DNA of 64,000 nucleotides from Streptomyces antimycoticus. Its GTDB lineage: Bacteria > Actinomycetota > Actinomycetes > Streptomycetales > Streptomycetaceae. The notes beneath the pieces are model-generated. The model saw nothing but the letters and a program-made list of their open reading frames with translations, searched no databases and was not told where the DNA came from. Location: positions 62,001 to 126,000 of the forward strand of contig NZ_BJHV01000003.1 of the NCBI RefSeq assembly GCF_005405925.1, in the 5' to 3' direction. Every line of letters begins with the position of its first letter. The first letter of the stretch is position 1. Shown here piece after piece: positions 8,179-17,119 of this stretch. The position numbers and the translations under genes are program-made.

Positions 8179-9340
8179 TCAGCCGAGGCGCACGTGCTTG
8201 GGATGGCACTGCTCGCACGGGATATCGCTTCCATCGGGCAACTCGCGCGTGCGCTGGAACACCTCGGCGGGTCGTTCACCCCGGTTGCACTCGCCACACC
8301 ACGGCGCAAGCCCACCGGTTGCCCCCGCCGCGGGCGTTGACGTCTCCCCCTGGGGGCGGCGGCGCTTGAGGTCCCGGATGCGGCCGGGGAGAGTCCTGAC
8401 CGGCACGCGCGCCGGATTCTTCGGATCATCGCGCGTCAGCCCGAGGGCGAAGAAGTCATCCAGCTCGTATCCCTGGGTGTGGACCCGGGAGGCAAGCAGC
8501 GGAGCGAGATCGCGGGCAACGTCCGGCCCGCACTGCCAGCGGCCGGGCAAGTCCTGAAGGAAGTCGTCCGCGGCCTTCACCTCGGCAGGGGTCGGCACGT
8601 AGTCCTCCCGGTGCAGAGCACACGCGGTTGCCCACCGGGCCGCCCGTCCCGTCTTTGGGGGGTTGGGGGGAGGACTTCCTCCTCCCTCCGGGGGTCTGGG
8701 GGGAAGCCTTACCGCTTCCCGGAACGCCGGACGCGGCCCGACCTGCGGGAACACGCCTCTGACCGCTTCCCGGAACGCCGGATCCGCGAACCCCGGATCC
8801 GGCGTTCCGGGAAGCGGTGCGACCTGCGGTTTTACCATCCGCCTTGTCCGCATCCGGTGTTCCGGGAAGCGGTTCGGCAGGGCGAGGGAAGTCCGGATCG
8901 TCCTGGGGCTCCCAGGGCTCGGCCGGCGGCGCGTACTCAGGGTTGTAAGCGGGCTGCCGGTACAGCTGGTAGGACACCCGTCCGAACTTTCCCGGGCTGC
9001 CGCCCTCCGTGACGCGGCGGATGAACTTGGCCTCGATCAGGCGGTTGAACGACTCGTACACCGCGTCGCGCCCGACCAGCTCGTTGGCGTTCTTCGCCGA
9101 GCGCACCCCCTCGGCCTGGAGGTCTCGCCAGATGTCCTTCGGGGTGAAGGGCCGGTTTTCCTCCAGGCGGAAGAGCACGTGGAGCAGCACCACGTAGTCC
9201 AGCGGATGGGTCAGGCCGGAGCCGTAGACCATGTGCCGCATGACCGTGGTCGCGGGTGCGGGCTCAGCGCCACGGCGGATGACGCCGTTCTCGTCGAGCG
9301 CCCGTGCGTTGGACGGGCGGGGCAGGCTCTTCTGGCTCAT
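8179..9340 (-). CDS. Plasmid replication initiator (pSLA2 Rep1-like role), frameshifted
   Basis: The gene reads from the ATG at 9340 in one frame to about 8750 and then in another frame to the stop at 8179. The N-terminal part is a winged-helix module (MRHMVYGSGLTHPLDYVVLL, KDIWRDLQAEGV, LVGRDAVYESFNRLIEAKF). The C-terminal part (HREDYVPTPAEVKAADDFLQ, LASRVHTQGYELDDFFALG) ends in a zinc-like CGEC and CEQC pair. Both halves look genuine and their frames overlap from 8456 to 8853, so a net +1 shift (or two missing bases) must fall among the G/C runs at 8650-8720. Iteron-like repeats lie inside the linker-coding segment. It is likely the origin-binding initiator that loads the adjacent helicase. 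Confidence 0.7.
8712..8874 (-). repeat. Iteron cluster, probable replication origin
   Basis: Four 19-bp copies of CCGCTTCCCGGAACGCCGG or its complement occur inside rep: direct at 8712-8730 and 8763-8781, inverted near 8799-8817 and 8854-8872 (the last has one mismatch). Copies are not in a common reading frame (the two inverted ones are 55 bp apart), so DNA rather than protein sequence is conserved. Each contains the inner palindrome TTCCCGGAA. Iterons inside the initiator gene are the arrangement known from pSLA2. Confidence 0.7.
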
Positions 9341-9923
9341 GCGTGACCCCCAGCGGCCGTCGCCGGGGCAGAGACACGCAGATGCTGCTGCGGCGGTCCG
9401 CAGTCGAGCACGGCACACCTCCTAGAAGTGGATGTTGTGCCGTGCACTCTCCGCACTGCGGATTGCCCGATGGATTGCCCAGGCCGCGGAGGGAGCAGGT
9501 GGGGGATTGCCCGTCTCCGGTCATCCTGGGCAGGCCAGGGCTGCTGAGGCGGAGAGGGTGGGAGCCGCGCGTCTGCGCGGCGAGGTTGTGCGGGATTGAC
9601 ACGTACGGTCCCTTGATGAGGGAGCCGTGGATCAGCTGATCAACGTGACGCGGATCACGGGAGGTCAGCCCGTGCTGGGCTTCCTCGGAGATCCTTGTCT
9701 ATTCTGTTGGGTAGGTGACCGACGGGCCCCGTGTCCAAGGCACCCGGCGCGGTCACCGCGCTGAACCACCGACTCCGTTTGCTGCCAGGCGGGGGAGTCG
9801 CTTCGACGGCCGTTCCTGTAGGGCAGGGGCGGCCGTCGCTCGTTCACGGGGGGATCCGCATGCTTCCTTCTCTCAGTCTCAGTGGGGTGCCTTCGGGGTG
9901 AGCTCCCGAAGCCGATGTTGTGA
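9341..9923. promoter_or_regulatory. Intergenic region upstream of rep
   Basis: No convincing gene lies between rep and the acetyltransferase. The region holds three copies of GGATTGCCC (9460-9468, 9472-9480, 9504-9512) and a perfect 12-bp palindrome GATCAGCTGATC near 9633-9644. The open frames here have shadow-like composition. It should contain the rep promoter and possibly Rep or partner binding sites. A similar GGATTGCCC occurs at 60065-60073. Confidence 0.5.
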
Positions 9924-10505
9924 TCAGGACGAGGCTGCCGAGGCGTGGGCGCTTGCATCCCTCCCGGCCGCTTCCGGAAGTTCGAGTTGGGGGTGGCAGA
10001 TGGAGCCAGCTGCTCTCTGGCCGAGCCACCCCGATTTCCGGTGCTCTGGGGCCTCGGTACGGAGATGGGTGAACCCCTGGGCCTCGTAGTAGCTCTGCAG
10101 GCTGAGGTTTGTGCGCCACACATCCAGCCGGAGCCACTTGCGCCCTTGATCGGCGGCCCTGGCGCTGGCCCAGTCGAGTATGCGGCCACCCAATCGGTCG
10201 CCAGCTGCGGCGCGTGACGTGATCAGCTTGTAGATGTAGAGGGCGGCACCTGGGTCGTCTTCTGGACGCCAGAAGTCAGTGTCGGCCTCGCCCAGGGTCA
10301 CCGTGGCCAGCACCTCGGCCGAGCGGTTGACGACGACCCACGTACGTCCAGCTTGTATGTCCTGGCGCCACTTGGCCAAGGCAAGAGGGCGAGTCGTGGG
10401 GTCAGTCCATTGGTCGATGCCAGCGGCAGTCAGCCACTGCTCGGCCTCGACCCTCAACGCCATCAGCTCAGGCGTGTCGTCGACTGTGGCTGGGCGAATC
10501 AGCAC
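9924..10505 (-). CDS. GNAT family N-acetyltransferase
   Basis: 193 aa. It begins MLIRPATVDDTPELMALR, the usual first strand and helix of the GNAT fold. The acetyl-CoA region is ALYIYKLITSRAAAGDRLGG, where R/A-x-x-G-D-R-L-G-G replaces the usual QxxGxG. It ends in the expected RLDVWRTNLSLQSYYEAQGF. It starts 3 nt before the end-coordinate of the GntR-type repressor gene, so the two are co-transcribed. The substrate cannot be told. The last 30 residues (from about IC at 164) look like read-through composition and the true C-terminus may be shorter. Confidence 0.85.
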   Translation of the reverse strand: MLIRPATVDDTPELMALRVEAEQWLTAAGIDQWTDPTTRPLALAKWRQDIQAGRTWVVVNRSAEVLATVTLGEADTDFWRPEDDPGAALYIYKLITSRAAAGDRLGGRILDWASARAADQGRKWLRLDVWRTNLSLQSYYEAQGFTHLRTEAPEHRKSGWLGQRAAGSICHPQLELPEAAGRDASAHASAASS

Positions 10506-10507
10506 CT

Positions 10508-11272
10508 CTAGACCTCCATCTCGTAGACGATGACGTGCCTGTCGCCGGGGCAGATGGTCACCATGGCGCGGACCGGTGTGCGGTCAGCCAGCAGCCCGAT
10601 GCGGACGTGCTGGCAGACGGGGGTGCCTGGAGGAAGGTCCATGCGCTGTTCTTCTTCCGGTGTGGGCATCCTGGTCGTCAGCTCGTCCCGGAAGAAGCGC
10701 TGTGGATTTCCGGTTGCAGCCAGGATCCCGCCTGGCATGGTGACATCGCGCTCCTCCAGGAGGGGCGTCCCTTCGGCTGCCCACTCGGGGAAGTAGGAGT
10801 CGGCTATCTGGGAAGGCTCACCGTCAACCCACCGCAGCCTGCGCCGGGCCACGACGTTGTCACGCGGGTTGATCTTGAGCCAGCGGGCCACGTCTTCTGT
10901 GGCTGGTTCTCTGCGAACGATTGGGACGTCCTGCTCGGGGTGTCGACCTTGGGCGCGAACCTGTGCCTTCCAGTCGTCTGTGTTGGTATTGGGATCATCG
11001 TGCCGATCACGGCGCTCGAACTCGCCCGGGTTCCATTCCAACGGGTCGTAGATCCGGACGAACACACCCATTCCTTGGTGCGCGATGACGTGCCCGCTCT
11101 CCTTCAGCGACACCACAACCCGGTAGATCACCTGCTCGCTGACCTTGAACTCCTTGGCCAGCAAGCGGGTGCTTGGGAGCTTGGCGCCTGGCTCGAGCTC
11201 GCGGGAGGAGATGCGCTTTCGGAGCGTGTCTGCGATCTCCCGCACAGGCGATGTCTTCTGGCGGGCAGTCAT
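10508..11272 (-). CDS. GntR/HutC family transcriptional repressor of transfer (KorSA-like role)
   Basis: 254 aa from the ATG at 11272. Residues 10-75 are the GntR winged helix (LRKRISSRELEPGAKLPSTR, EFKVSEQVIYRVVVSLKESG). Residues 95-254 match the UTRA effector domain of HutC regulators (WLKINPRDNVVARRRLRWVD, PPGTPVCQHVRIGLLADRTP). In pSAM2 and similar elements, a regulator of this class (KorSA) represses replication or transfer genes. The gene is divergent from the transfer operon. Three ACTTCC-TGTA-GGAAGT-like sites lie between them, one just upstream of its own start, which implies autoregulation. Confidence 0.85.
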   Translation of the reverse strand: MTARQKTSPVREIADTLRKRISSRELEPGAKLPSTRLLAKEFKVSEQVIYRVVVSLKESGHVIAHQGMGVFVRIYDPLEWNPGEFERRDRHDDPNTNTDDWKAQVRAQGRHPEQDVPIVRREPATEDVARWLKINPRDNVVARRRLRWVDGEPSQIADSYFPEWAAEGTPLLEERDVTMPGGILAATGNPQRFFRDELTTRMPTPEEEQRMDLPPGTPVCQHVRIGLLADRTPVRAMVTICPGDRHVIVYEMEV

Positions 11273-11289
11273 GGCGTGCAGGTTAGCTC

Positions 11290-11441
11290 AACTTCCAACA
11301 GGAAGTCATGGTCGGGGTCTGCATGTCGCGACGGTGTCGTGAGCGGTTAGTGGGTTTGCGGGGTGAACGACACTCCCTACAGGAAGTGTTGACGGCCTGT
11401 CGGCTGTGCCCTTACGGTCGGATCACTTCCTGTAGGAGGTT
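11290..11441 (+). promoter_or_regulatory. Transfer promoter with three GntR-type operators
   Basis: Three related palindromes occur at 11290-11307, 11371-11388 and 11424-11441; the consensus is CACTTCCTGTAGGAAGTG. TTGACG (11389-11394), an 18-bp spacer and TACGGT (11413-11418) form a promoter towards the transfer genes. The second operator abuts the -35 and the third covers the predicted start point. The first sits before the divergent gntR start. This is a standard layout for a repressor that controls both directions. Confidence 0.75.
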
Positions 11442-11560
11442 ACGCGACAGGGCAGGCCCTGGTCGTGGATGGCACCGCCATGCCAAAAACGGTCCCCCGG
11501 TGATCTTGGCAGAGCCCGGGGAACCGTCACAGGCCGTCCGAGTGAAACGGAGAACGACCC

Positions 11561-11977
11561 GTGAACGCCATGATTGCAGGTTCTCGACCTGCCTCGCAGG
11601 GCACCCAACTGGACCGTGTGGGGGCCCTTCTCGAGCTCCAGCTGCTGACCGGTGTGAAGACCGACATGTGGACCGGCACGCCCGACGAGTCCCTGGACGA
11701 GCGGGCGGACCGCCTGGAGTTCCTGGCCGACGTGATGCTGGGCATCAACGAGAACGAGAACGACACGCCGTTGGCTGCCCAGGTGGCCAGCCTGCACCGC
11801 GTGGTCCTTGGAGAGTCGGTCGACCGGCTCGGGGCCGGCGGCGAGGCGTACGCCACCCCCGTCGACGAGGGCCAGCTGACCGTGAAGTCGGTCCCCCGTG
11901 TGATCGTCGGCCAGCCCCGGGCCGCCAATGGCGGCGTGGCGTCTGTGCTTGAGGCAGCGGGGGTGCGGTCCGCATGA
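11561..11977 (+). CDS. First gene of transfer operon, hypothetical
   Basis: 138 aa from a GTG with GGAGA 8 nt upstream. The middle is helical (RVGALLELQLLTGVKTDMW, DERADRLEFLADVMLGINEN), with many acidic residues. No membrane segment or catalytic motif is visible and I do not recognise the family. It is the first gene after the operator region, with a leader of about 135 nt, and overlaps the next gene by 4 nt, so it should be co-regulated with transfer. Confidence 0.75.
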   Translation: MNAMIAGSRPASQGTQLDRVGALLELQLLTGVKTDMWTGTPDESLDERADRLEFLADVMLGINENENDTPLAAQVASLHRVVLGESVDRLGAGGEAYATPVDEGQLTVKSVPRVIVGQPRAANGGVASVLEAAGVRSA

Positions 11978-12399
11978 GTGCCACGACCACCACCGGGCCT
12001 CCCACCAGCAAGACGACGAAACCCGCTCTCTCCCTCATCTGGCTTCAGGCCGTGGTGACGACCTGGGCGATCACCGGCCTGGTCCTGTTCGGCGCTGCCT
12101 GGGTCCTCGGTCTGCAGGCCACCTGGTGGCAGCGCATCCTCCTCGCGCTCCCGATGGCCGGCCTGGCCTTCCTGGACGCCCGCGGAGTTGCCGTCGTGAT
12201 CGAGGCCCGTGCCGGGCTCACTCGCGCGCTGGCCGACATGAACTGGGCGCAGATCCCGCTCGCCGTCGCCGGCGGTGCCTGGCTGCTGGGGCTCATGGCC
12301 CCTGTCGGCCAGCGTGTCACGCTCGCCGTCGTCATTGCCCTGGTCGCTGGCCTGTACCGCAACGCCCCGCACGCGACGGCCGCCGGAGGTGCCGGATGA
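11974..12399 (+). CDS. Small multi-pass membrane protein of the transfer operon
   Basis: 141 aa. Hydrophobic segments at roughly 20-50, 53-70, 88-106 and 110-125 (WAITGLVLFGAAWVLGL, WQRILLALPMAGLAFLDARG, LAVAGGAWLLGLMAPVG, VTLAVVIALVAGLY) make it an integral membrane protein. Its start and stop overlap both neighbours by 4 nt. Small hydrophobic proteins in this position in Streptomyces elements are usually spread (Spd) proteins, which help a plasmid move between compartments of the recipient mycelium. The Spd role is inferred from position. Confidence 0.75.
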   Translation: MSATTTTGPPTSKTTKPALSLIWLQAVVTTWAITGLVLFGAAWVLGLQATWWQRILLALPMAGLAFLDARGVAVVIEARAGLTRALADMNWAQIPLAVAGGAWLLGLMAPVGQRVTLAVVIALVAGLYRNAPHATAAGGAG

Positions 12400-13985
12400 G
12401 CATCGTCGACTTCCGTACCGCCCGCCGCCAGGATCAGGAGTCGGTGCGCGAGCAGGACCGCGAGGACCGCCGGCTCGACGCCGAACTCAAGCGCGCGGCG
12501 AAGGAGGATGAGCGGCAAGCTGAGGCCGACCGTCGCCGCCAGGAGCGCGAGGACGAGGCTGCGCGTCGTGAGCAGAACCGGCTCGACGCCGAGCGCAAGG
12601 CGAGGGAGGACCGCGAGCGCGCCGAGGCGGCCCGGGCCGCGAAGGCCCAGGCAGCCAAGGAGCGTCGGCGCGAGCAGGCCCGGCGCCGCAAGGAGCGCCG
12701 CGAGCGGATCGTCGCCTGGGCCAACAGGGTGCCCAAGTGGCTGGCCGAGCAGCTGGATTTGGCCGCTGCGCTGGCTGTCATGGGCTGCAGCATCGTCCCG
12801 GCGCTGATCTCCCAGGCGGCATCTCTCCGGGACACCGGCCTGGTGGCCACGATGGGCATGCTCGGCGTGGTGCTGATCGTTCTGCTGCCGGTGATGCTGG
12901 AGTGCTCGGCCTGGGCGGCGACGGCCGGCGAGGCCAAGGCCATGAAGGCGGGACGCTCGCCGTGGCCGTACCGGATCGCGATCTACCTGTTCGCGGGTCT
13001 CGCCGCCTGGGTGAACTATCTCCACGGCCAAAACGTCGGCGGCGAGCAGTACGGCATGCTGCTCGGCTCGGTGCTGGCCGCCTCCTCGATCGTCCCGATC
13101 GCGGTGTGGCAGCTGGTCCAGCTCGGCCGGCACCGTGAGTACCGCGACAAGATGAAGGCAGCCCGCCGGGCGGCCAGGGACGCGCGGACGACGCGCCGGA
13201 CCCGGAAGCGGAAGCTGCCGAAGGTCTGGGAGGCAGCCGTGCGGCTGCGGGCGATCGCCGGGTACGCGCGGCTGTCCGAGGAGGACGCGTGGGTGATCGC
13301 CTACGGGGTCTACGAGGGCGCCGTCATGGACGTGCTGCCGGAGGATGTGCTGGGGCTGCTGTCGGCCGAGATGCTTGGCAGCCTGGTGGACGCGGAGGAT
13401 CGCCGGACGGCTGTTCTGGAGGAGCTGACGCAGGTCCGCCTGGCGCGCCGGAAGCTGGCTGAGGAGGCGTCCGAGAAGGGCTCTGAGGAGTCCGCGGACG
13501 AGTCCGCGAAGGGGGCTGCAACCCTCCCCACGCGGTTCTTCGAGGCGTCCTCCACGGGGCTTGTAATTCGTCCGGGAACAGACCTGTTGCGGACGGTATC
13601 GCCGCAGATCACCCCGTCCGTCCCCCCGTCCGCACACACGTCTGAAACCGCGCCCACGCGGACGCGCGATACCACCCGCCCGCGCAAGCGCCCGGCCCGC
13701 GCGGCGAACCCCGTGCGGCACCTCTCGCCGGGTGCGAGGAAGGCCGCCGCGGAGACCGCGAAGGCGGCCAGCGCGGACGAGAACGCGGCCATCGAGGAGT
13801 GGATCCGCGGACAGCTCAAGGCCGGCCACACCGTCAACCGCAAGACGGTCGAGGACGAGACGACGCGCCGCCGCAAGGAGACCCACGGACCGAAGAAGGC
13901 GGCCAAGCTCGGCACCCCGAGCAAGTCCTGGAGCTACGAGCGGATCGCCGCCGCTAAGGGCCGCAAGCGGGATCGGAGCGCCTGA
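12396..13985 (+). CDS. DUF2637-like/Spd-type membrane protein with coiled-coil N-terminus
   Basis: 529 aa from the ATG at 12396 with GGAGG upstream. Residues 10-105 are an extremely charged coiled coil rich in Arg, Glu and Ala. Four hydrophobic segments follow at about 125-250 (LAAALAVMGCSIVPALISQA, LGVVLIVLLPVMLECSAWAA, IAIYLFAGLAAWVNYLHGQN, LGSVLAASSIVPIAVWQLVQ). A long cytoplasmic tail contains SPGARKAAAETAK and ends in a basic DNA-contact-like stretch. This architecture is common next to TraB in Streptomyces conjugative elements, where the proteins act in intramycelial spread. It overlaps the next gene by one base (TGATG). Confidence 0.75.
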   Translation: MSIVDFRTARRQDQESVREQDREDRRLDAELKRAAKEDERQAEADRRRQEREDEAARREQNRLDAERKAREDRERAEAARAAKAQAAKERRREQARRRKERRERIVAWANRVPKWLAEQLDLAAALAVMGCSIVPALISQAASLRDTGLVATMGMLGVVLIVLLPVMLECSAWAATAGEAKAMKAGRSPWPYRIAIYLFAGLAAWVNYLHGQNVGGEQYGMLLGSVLAASSIVPIAVWQLVQLGRHREYRDKMKAARRAARDARTTRRTRKRKLPKVWEAAVRLRAIAGYARLSEEDAWVIAYGVYEGAVMDVLPEDVLGLLSAEMLGSLVDAEDRRTAVLEELTQVRLARRKLAEEASEKGSEESADESAKGAATLPTRFFEASSTGLVIRPGTDLLRTVSPQITPSVPPSAHTSETAPTRTRDTTRPRKRPARAANPVRHLSPGARKAAAETAKAASADENAAIEEWIRGQLKAGHTVNRKTVEDETTRRRKETHGPKKAAKLGTPSKSWSYERIAAAKGRKRDRSA

Positions 13986-14374
13986 TGCCCAGGACGGACC
14001 TGCGGTTTCTCGACCCAGAGGGCGAGCGGTTCGGGATCCCGACCTGGCCCTGGCGGATGGGGCCGTCCCCGGAGGAGTGGGCCACGCTGCGGCAGCTCAA
14101 GGCCCGCGGCCTCCGGCCGGGCGGCCGGAGTAACCCGGTCGGCGGTCAACTCGGCTGGCAGAGCGGTGACGGCCCCCGCTTCGCCTACCTCTACCGCGTC
14201 GAACTGGCTTTACCGAAGCGGCCGATGACGGAGGCGCGATGGGCATCCATACGCAAGGCGACACAGGCCCGCCAGATCTGCCCGGCCTGCGAGAAGAAAC
14301 AGGACTACGAGATCCCCAAGCGATACGGGGTCTGCAACGACTGCCCGGGCGGCGCCAACGAGGCCACCGCGTAA
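13985..14374 (+). CDS. RRQL-motif-type zinc-binding protein of the transfer region
   Basis: 129 aa. The N-terminal part carries LRQLKARGLRPGGR, which corresponds to the RRQL...GLRPGG signature of a protein family found beside traB in Streptomyces integrative elements. The C-terminus has CPAC and CNDCPGG, a four-cysteine zinc site. The role in transfer is unknown. Its place between the Spd-like and TraB-like genes and its one-base overlap with the former support the family call. Confidence 0.8.
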   Translation: MPRTDLRFLDPEGERFGIPTWPWRMGPSPEEWATLRQLKARGLRPGGRSNPVGGQLGWQSGDGPRFAYLYRVELALPKRPMTEARWASIRKATQARQICPACEKKQDYEIPKRYGVCNDCPGGANEATA

Positions 14375-14484
14375 GGCGAAGACCCACCACTTCAAGAGCG
14401 CGAGACGAACCGCCGGCATCAACCGACCAAAGCGATACCCCGGCATCCGCCTCGCGCCCACCCCACCAAGGAGGCGTGACCAGC

Positions 14485-17112
14485 ATGACCGAGATCGACA
14501 TCAACCCGGAAATCGGCACCGGCCTTGACCGGAAGCTGCTCTGGGCCGCGGCGGAGGTGCTCGTCTCCACCCAGTTCGGCTCGAGGGAGATGCTCCAGCG
14601 CAAGCTGCGCATCGGCTGGGAGCAGACCCGCCTCGTGATGGACGCGATGGAGAGTCTCGGCGTGGTCGGCCCGGACCAGGGCTCGAGGGCCCGCGAGGTG
14701 CTGATCAGGCTGGTCGAGGACCTCGAGCCGGTCTTCGAAAGGCTGTACGGCGACGGCAGCGGCGCCACCGTGACCGCGCTGCCGCTGGCCCGCCAGCCCG
14801 AGGCCACGCCGGTGGACTTCACCAAGCAGCCCACCCCGCCGAGCTCGGCGGTGCCGCCGCCCTCCACCCCCGAGCCCGACTCCGAGCCTGAGGCTGAGTC
14901 CGGCCCGGAGCCGGAGCCGGAGCACGGCCGCGCCGTCGAAGGCACCGTCTACACCGCAGACGAGTGGGAGCTGCGCCCCGACCCCGAGGGCGACCGGCCC
15001 TGGATCAACCCTGCCCTGCGCACCCCGGAGGGCCGCCGGGCCCGCGCCCACTACATCGGCCGCCAGGCCCGCCGCCGGGCGCGTAAAGCCGCCGCCCGGC
15101 AGCGCACCGTCCACGGCTTCGTGCCGCGCGTCCTCCGCGGCGAGAAGCGGGTCCGCGCCTGGGTCATCGGCGTGGAGGGCGCCAAGGCCCGCGCCGACAT
15201 CAACCTTGCCCTGGTCACGGCCGAGGATGCCGACCGCGCCGCGCGCCGGGCCGGACGAGCCATCATCAAGCGCAAGGAGAAGCGGGAAGCGGCCGTGCGG
15301 CTGCAGCAGGACGCCGGCAAGCAACTGGTCATCGCCCAGGCTACGAAGAAGCACGCCCAGCAGAAGGTGGCGGTCCGGGCCTCACTCGCCTACGGACCAG
15401 TGGTCGTCGCCGATGCGCTCGCCTACGGCTTCACCAACGTCTGGGGCGCCGTCGGCGCCCTGCTCCTCAACCTGGCCGGCGCGTCCTTGCTGGGCCGCGA
15501 TGTGGAGCTCACCGAGGAGGAGCTGGAGCGGCTGGAGCAGGTCGAGGCCGGCATGCCGCAGGAGTTCCACATCGGCATGACCCCGAAGGCTTTCGAGCTC
15601 ATGGTGCGCGAGGCGCTGATCGAGAAGCTGAAGTGCGACATCACGTCCTTGCAGGTGTTCCCGTACGAGTGGGGCTTTGAAATCCGCGTCGTGCTGGACG
15701 GAATGACACCGAAGCGCATCGCGGACGGCCTGGAAACGCTGGAGGCGAATCTCCCCGGCGTCCGCACCTCCTCGATTCAGCTGCGCCAGTCGATGGAGGG
15801 CCGCAACCTGTGCACCATCGTGGTGCCGGGCCCGAATCCGTGGAAGCACCTGCCCGAGCTGCCCTACCGCGAGCCGAAGTCCCTGACCACGGCGGACATC
15901 CACACCGCCCAGCTGTCGGCCTCCATGGCCGGAGAGCCTCTCGGCCTGCCGATGTGCCGCACCAACATCAACATCGTCGGCAAGTCCCGGTCCGGGAAGT
16001 CCACATGGCTGCGCGCCATCCTCGACGCGCTCACCGCCACCAACGACCAGATCGTCATCGGCATCGACCTGGGATCGGCCGGCAGCGGCTTCTCCGGCCT
16101 GCGCCGGGGCCTGCACCTGACGGTCACCGACCCGGATTTCGCCGCCGAGGTCCTGGACTGGGCGCTGGACGTCGGACGGGGACGCCCGGAGCTGTTCGAA
16201 GAGCTGGGCATGGGCCAGAACTGGGTGACTAGCCCCAAGCGGCCCGGCGTGAAGCTCGTGGTCGACGAGTTCCCGGAGCTGGTCAAGGCATCCCGGAAGC
16301 CCATCTACGACGGCGAGGGCAAGAAGATCGGCGAGCTGGACCTGGACGGCAAGCTGCAGCGGCTGCACCACACCTCTGCCAAGTCCGACGTCGATGTGAT
16401 CATCGCCAGCCAGGGACTCACCAGGGCACTGATCGGCAAGAACACATGGCTGGCCGAGCTGCCGGTCCAGGTCATGTGCGCCTGCGACGTGGACGACCTC
16501 ATGCTGATCATGCCCGCCGGGGCGATGGACGAAGGATGGACCCCCAACCGGCTGATGCCGGCCATGGGCGACCAGGTCAACGACGCCGGCGTGGCCTACG
16601 TGCTGGCCGGGGCGCAGCACACCGAGGCGATCACCTACCGGGCCTGCGTCACCTCGGACGAGGAGTACACGCGGCGCGGCATCGAGCGGGGCCAGGACCT
16701 CGTCACGATGGACGCCGAGTCGGAGGAGTTCACCAGCGTCACCCTGGCTGACCTGATGGCCAAGGCGGACGCGATGAAGCCGACCCGCCGCCGGTCCGGC
16801 CCGCCCCAGCTGATCAAGACCATCCGGTCCGTCTTCCAGGAGGCGGGCGACCCGGCCGGCCTGTCGCAGGAGGAGCTCGCCGAGGCCCTGGGCCAGGTGG
16901 ACCCCCAGCGGTGGGGCCTGGAGCACTTCACGGGTGAGGACGAGGGCGAGCAGATCACAGCTCGCACCGAGGCGCTGCGCAGCACGGTCAACGCCGTGCT
17001 CGAGCCGACCGAGCACAGCTGGGCGCTGGAGAAGTACAGCAGCAAGCTGTCCCGCGGCTACCGCCTGCGGGACCTGAAGGTGATCACCGGCGAGACCCCG
17101 AAGGAGTCCTGA
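14485..17112 (+). CDS. traB: TraB-like FtsK/SpoIIIE DNA translocase for conjugal transfer
   Basis: 875 aa from the ATG at 14485, 10 nt after AAGGAGG. Residues 10-75 (LLWAAAEVLVSTQFGSREML, LVMDAMESLGVVGPDQGSRA) match the FtsK gamma winged helix, which in FtsK and SpoIIIE is at the C-terminus, so this is an unusual order. A Pro/Glu-rich linker and a basic helical region follow, with one hydrophobic stretch (GFTNVWGAVGALLLNLAGA). The motor domain has Walker A GKSRSGKST (from Gly499) and Walker B VKLVVDEFPEL (Asp594), plus DVIIASQGLTRALIG. Streptomyces TraB moves double-stranded plasmid DNA alone, without a relaxase. The conserved gamma domain should bind the repeats directly downstream. Confidence 0.9.
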   Translation: MTEIDINPEIGTGLDRKLLWAAAEVLVSTQFGSREMLQRKLRIGWEQTRLVMDAMESLGVVGPDQGSRAREVLIRLVEDLEPVFERLYGDGSGATVTALPLARQPEATPVDFTKQPTPPSSAVPPPSTPEPDSEPEAESGPEPEPEHGRAVEGTVYTADEWELRPDPEGDRPWINPALRTPEGRRARAHYIGRQARRRARKAAARQRTVHGFVPRVLRGEKRVRAWVIGVEGAKARADINLALVTAEDADRAARRAGRAIIKRKEKREAAVRLQQDAGKQLVIAQATKKHAQQKVAVRASLAYGPVVVADALAYGFTNVWGAVGALLLNLAGASLLGRDVELTEEELERLEQVEAGMPQEFHIGMTPKAFELMVREALIEKLKCDITSLQVFPYEWGFEIRVVLDGMTPKRIADGLETLEANLPGVRTSSIQLRQSMEGRNLCTIVVPGPNPWKHLPELPYREPKSLTTADIHTAQLSASMAGEPLGLPMCRTNINIVGKSRSGKSTWLRAILDALTATNDQIVIGIDLGSAGSGFSGLRRGLHLTVTDPDFAAEVLDWALDVGRGRPELFEELGMGQNWVTSPKRPGVKLVVDEFPELVKASRKPIYDGEGKKIGELDLDGKLQRLHHTSAKSDVDVIIASQGLTRALIGKNTWLAELPVQVMCACDVDDLMLIMPAGAMDEGWTPNRLMPAMGDQVNDAGVAYVLAGAQHTEAITYRACVTSDEEYTRRGIERGQDLVTMDAESEEFTSVTLADLMAKADAMKPTRRRSGPPQLIKTIRSVFQEAGDPAGLSQEELAEALGQVDPQRWGLEHFTGEDEGEQITARTEALRSTVNAVLEPTEHSWALEKYSSKLSRGYRLRDLKVITGETPKES

Positions 17113-17119
17113 TGCGACC

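Noticed and set aside
9715..10089. Plus-strand frame between rep and the acetyltransferase gene
   Set aside because: There is no ribosome site, it overlaps the acetyltransferase gene in antisense, and its composition is unlike the neighbours.
12045..13886. 613-codon minus-strand frame
   Set aside because: It is antisense to the Spd-like gene, with the mirror-image low-complexity composition expected there.
15382..17016. 544-codon minus-strand frame
   Set aside because: It is antisense to traB and has no motif; the traB frame is full of conserved motifs.
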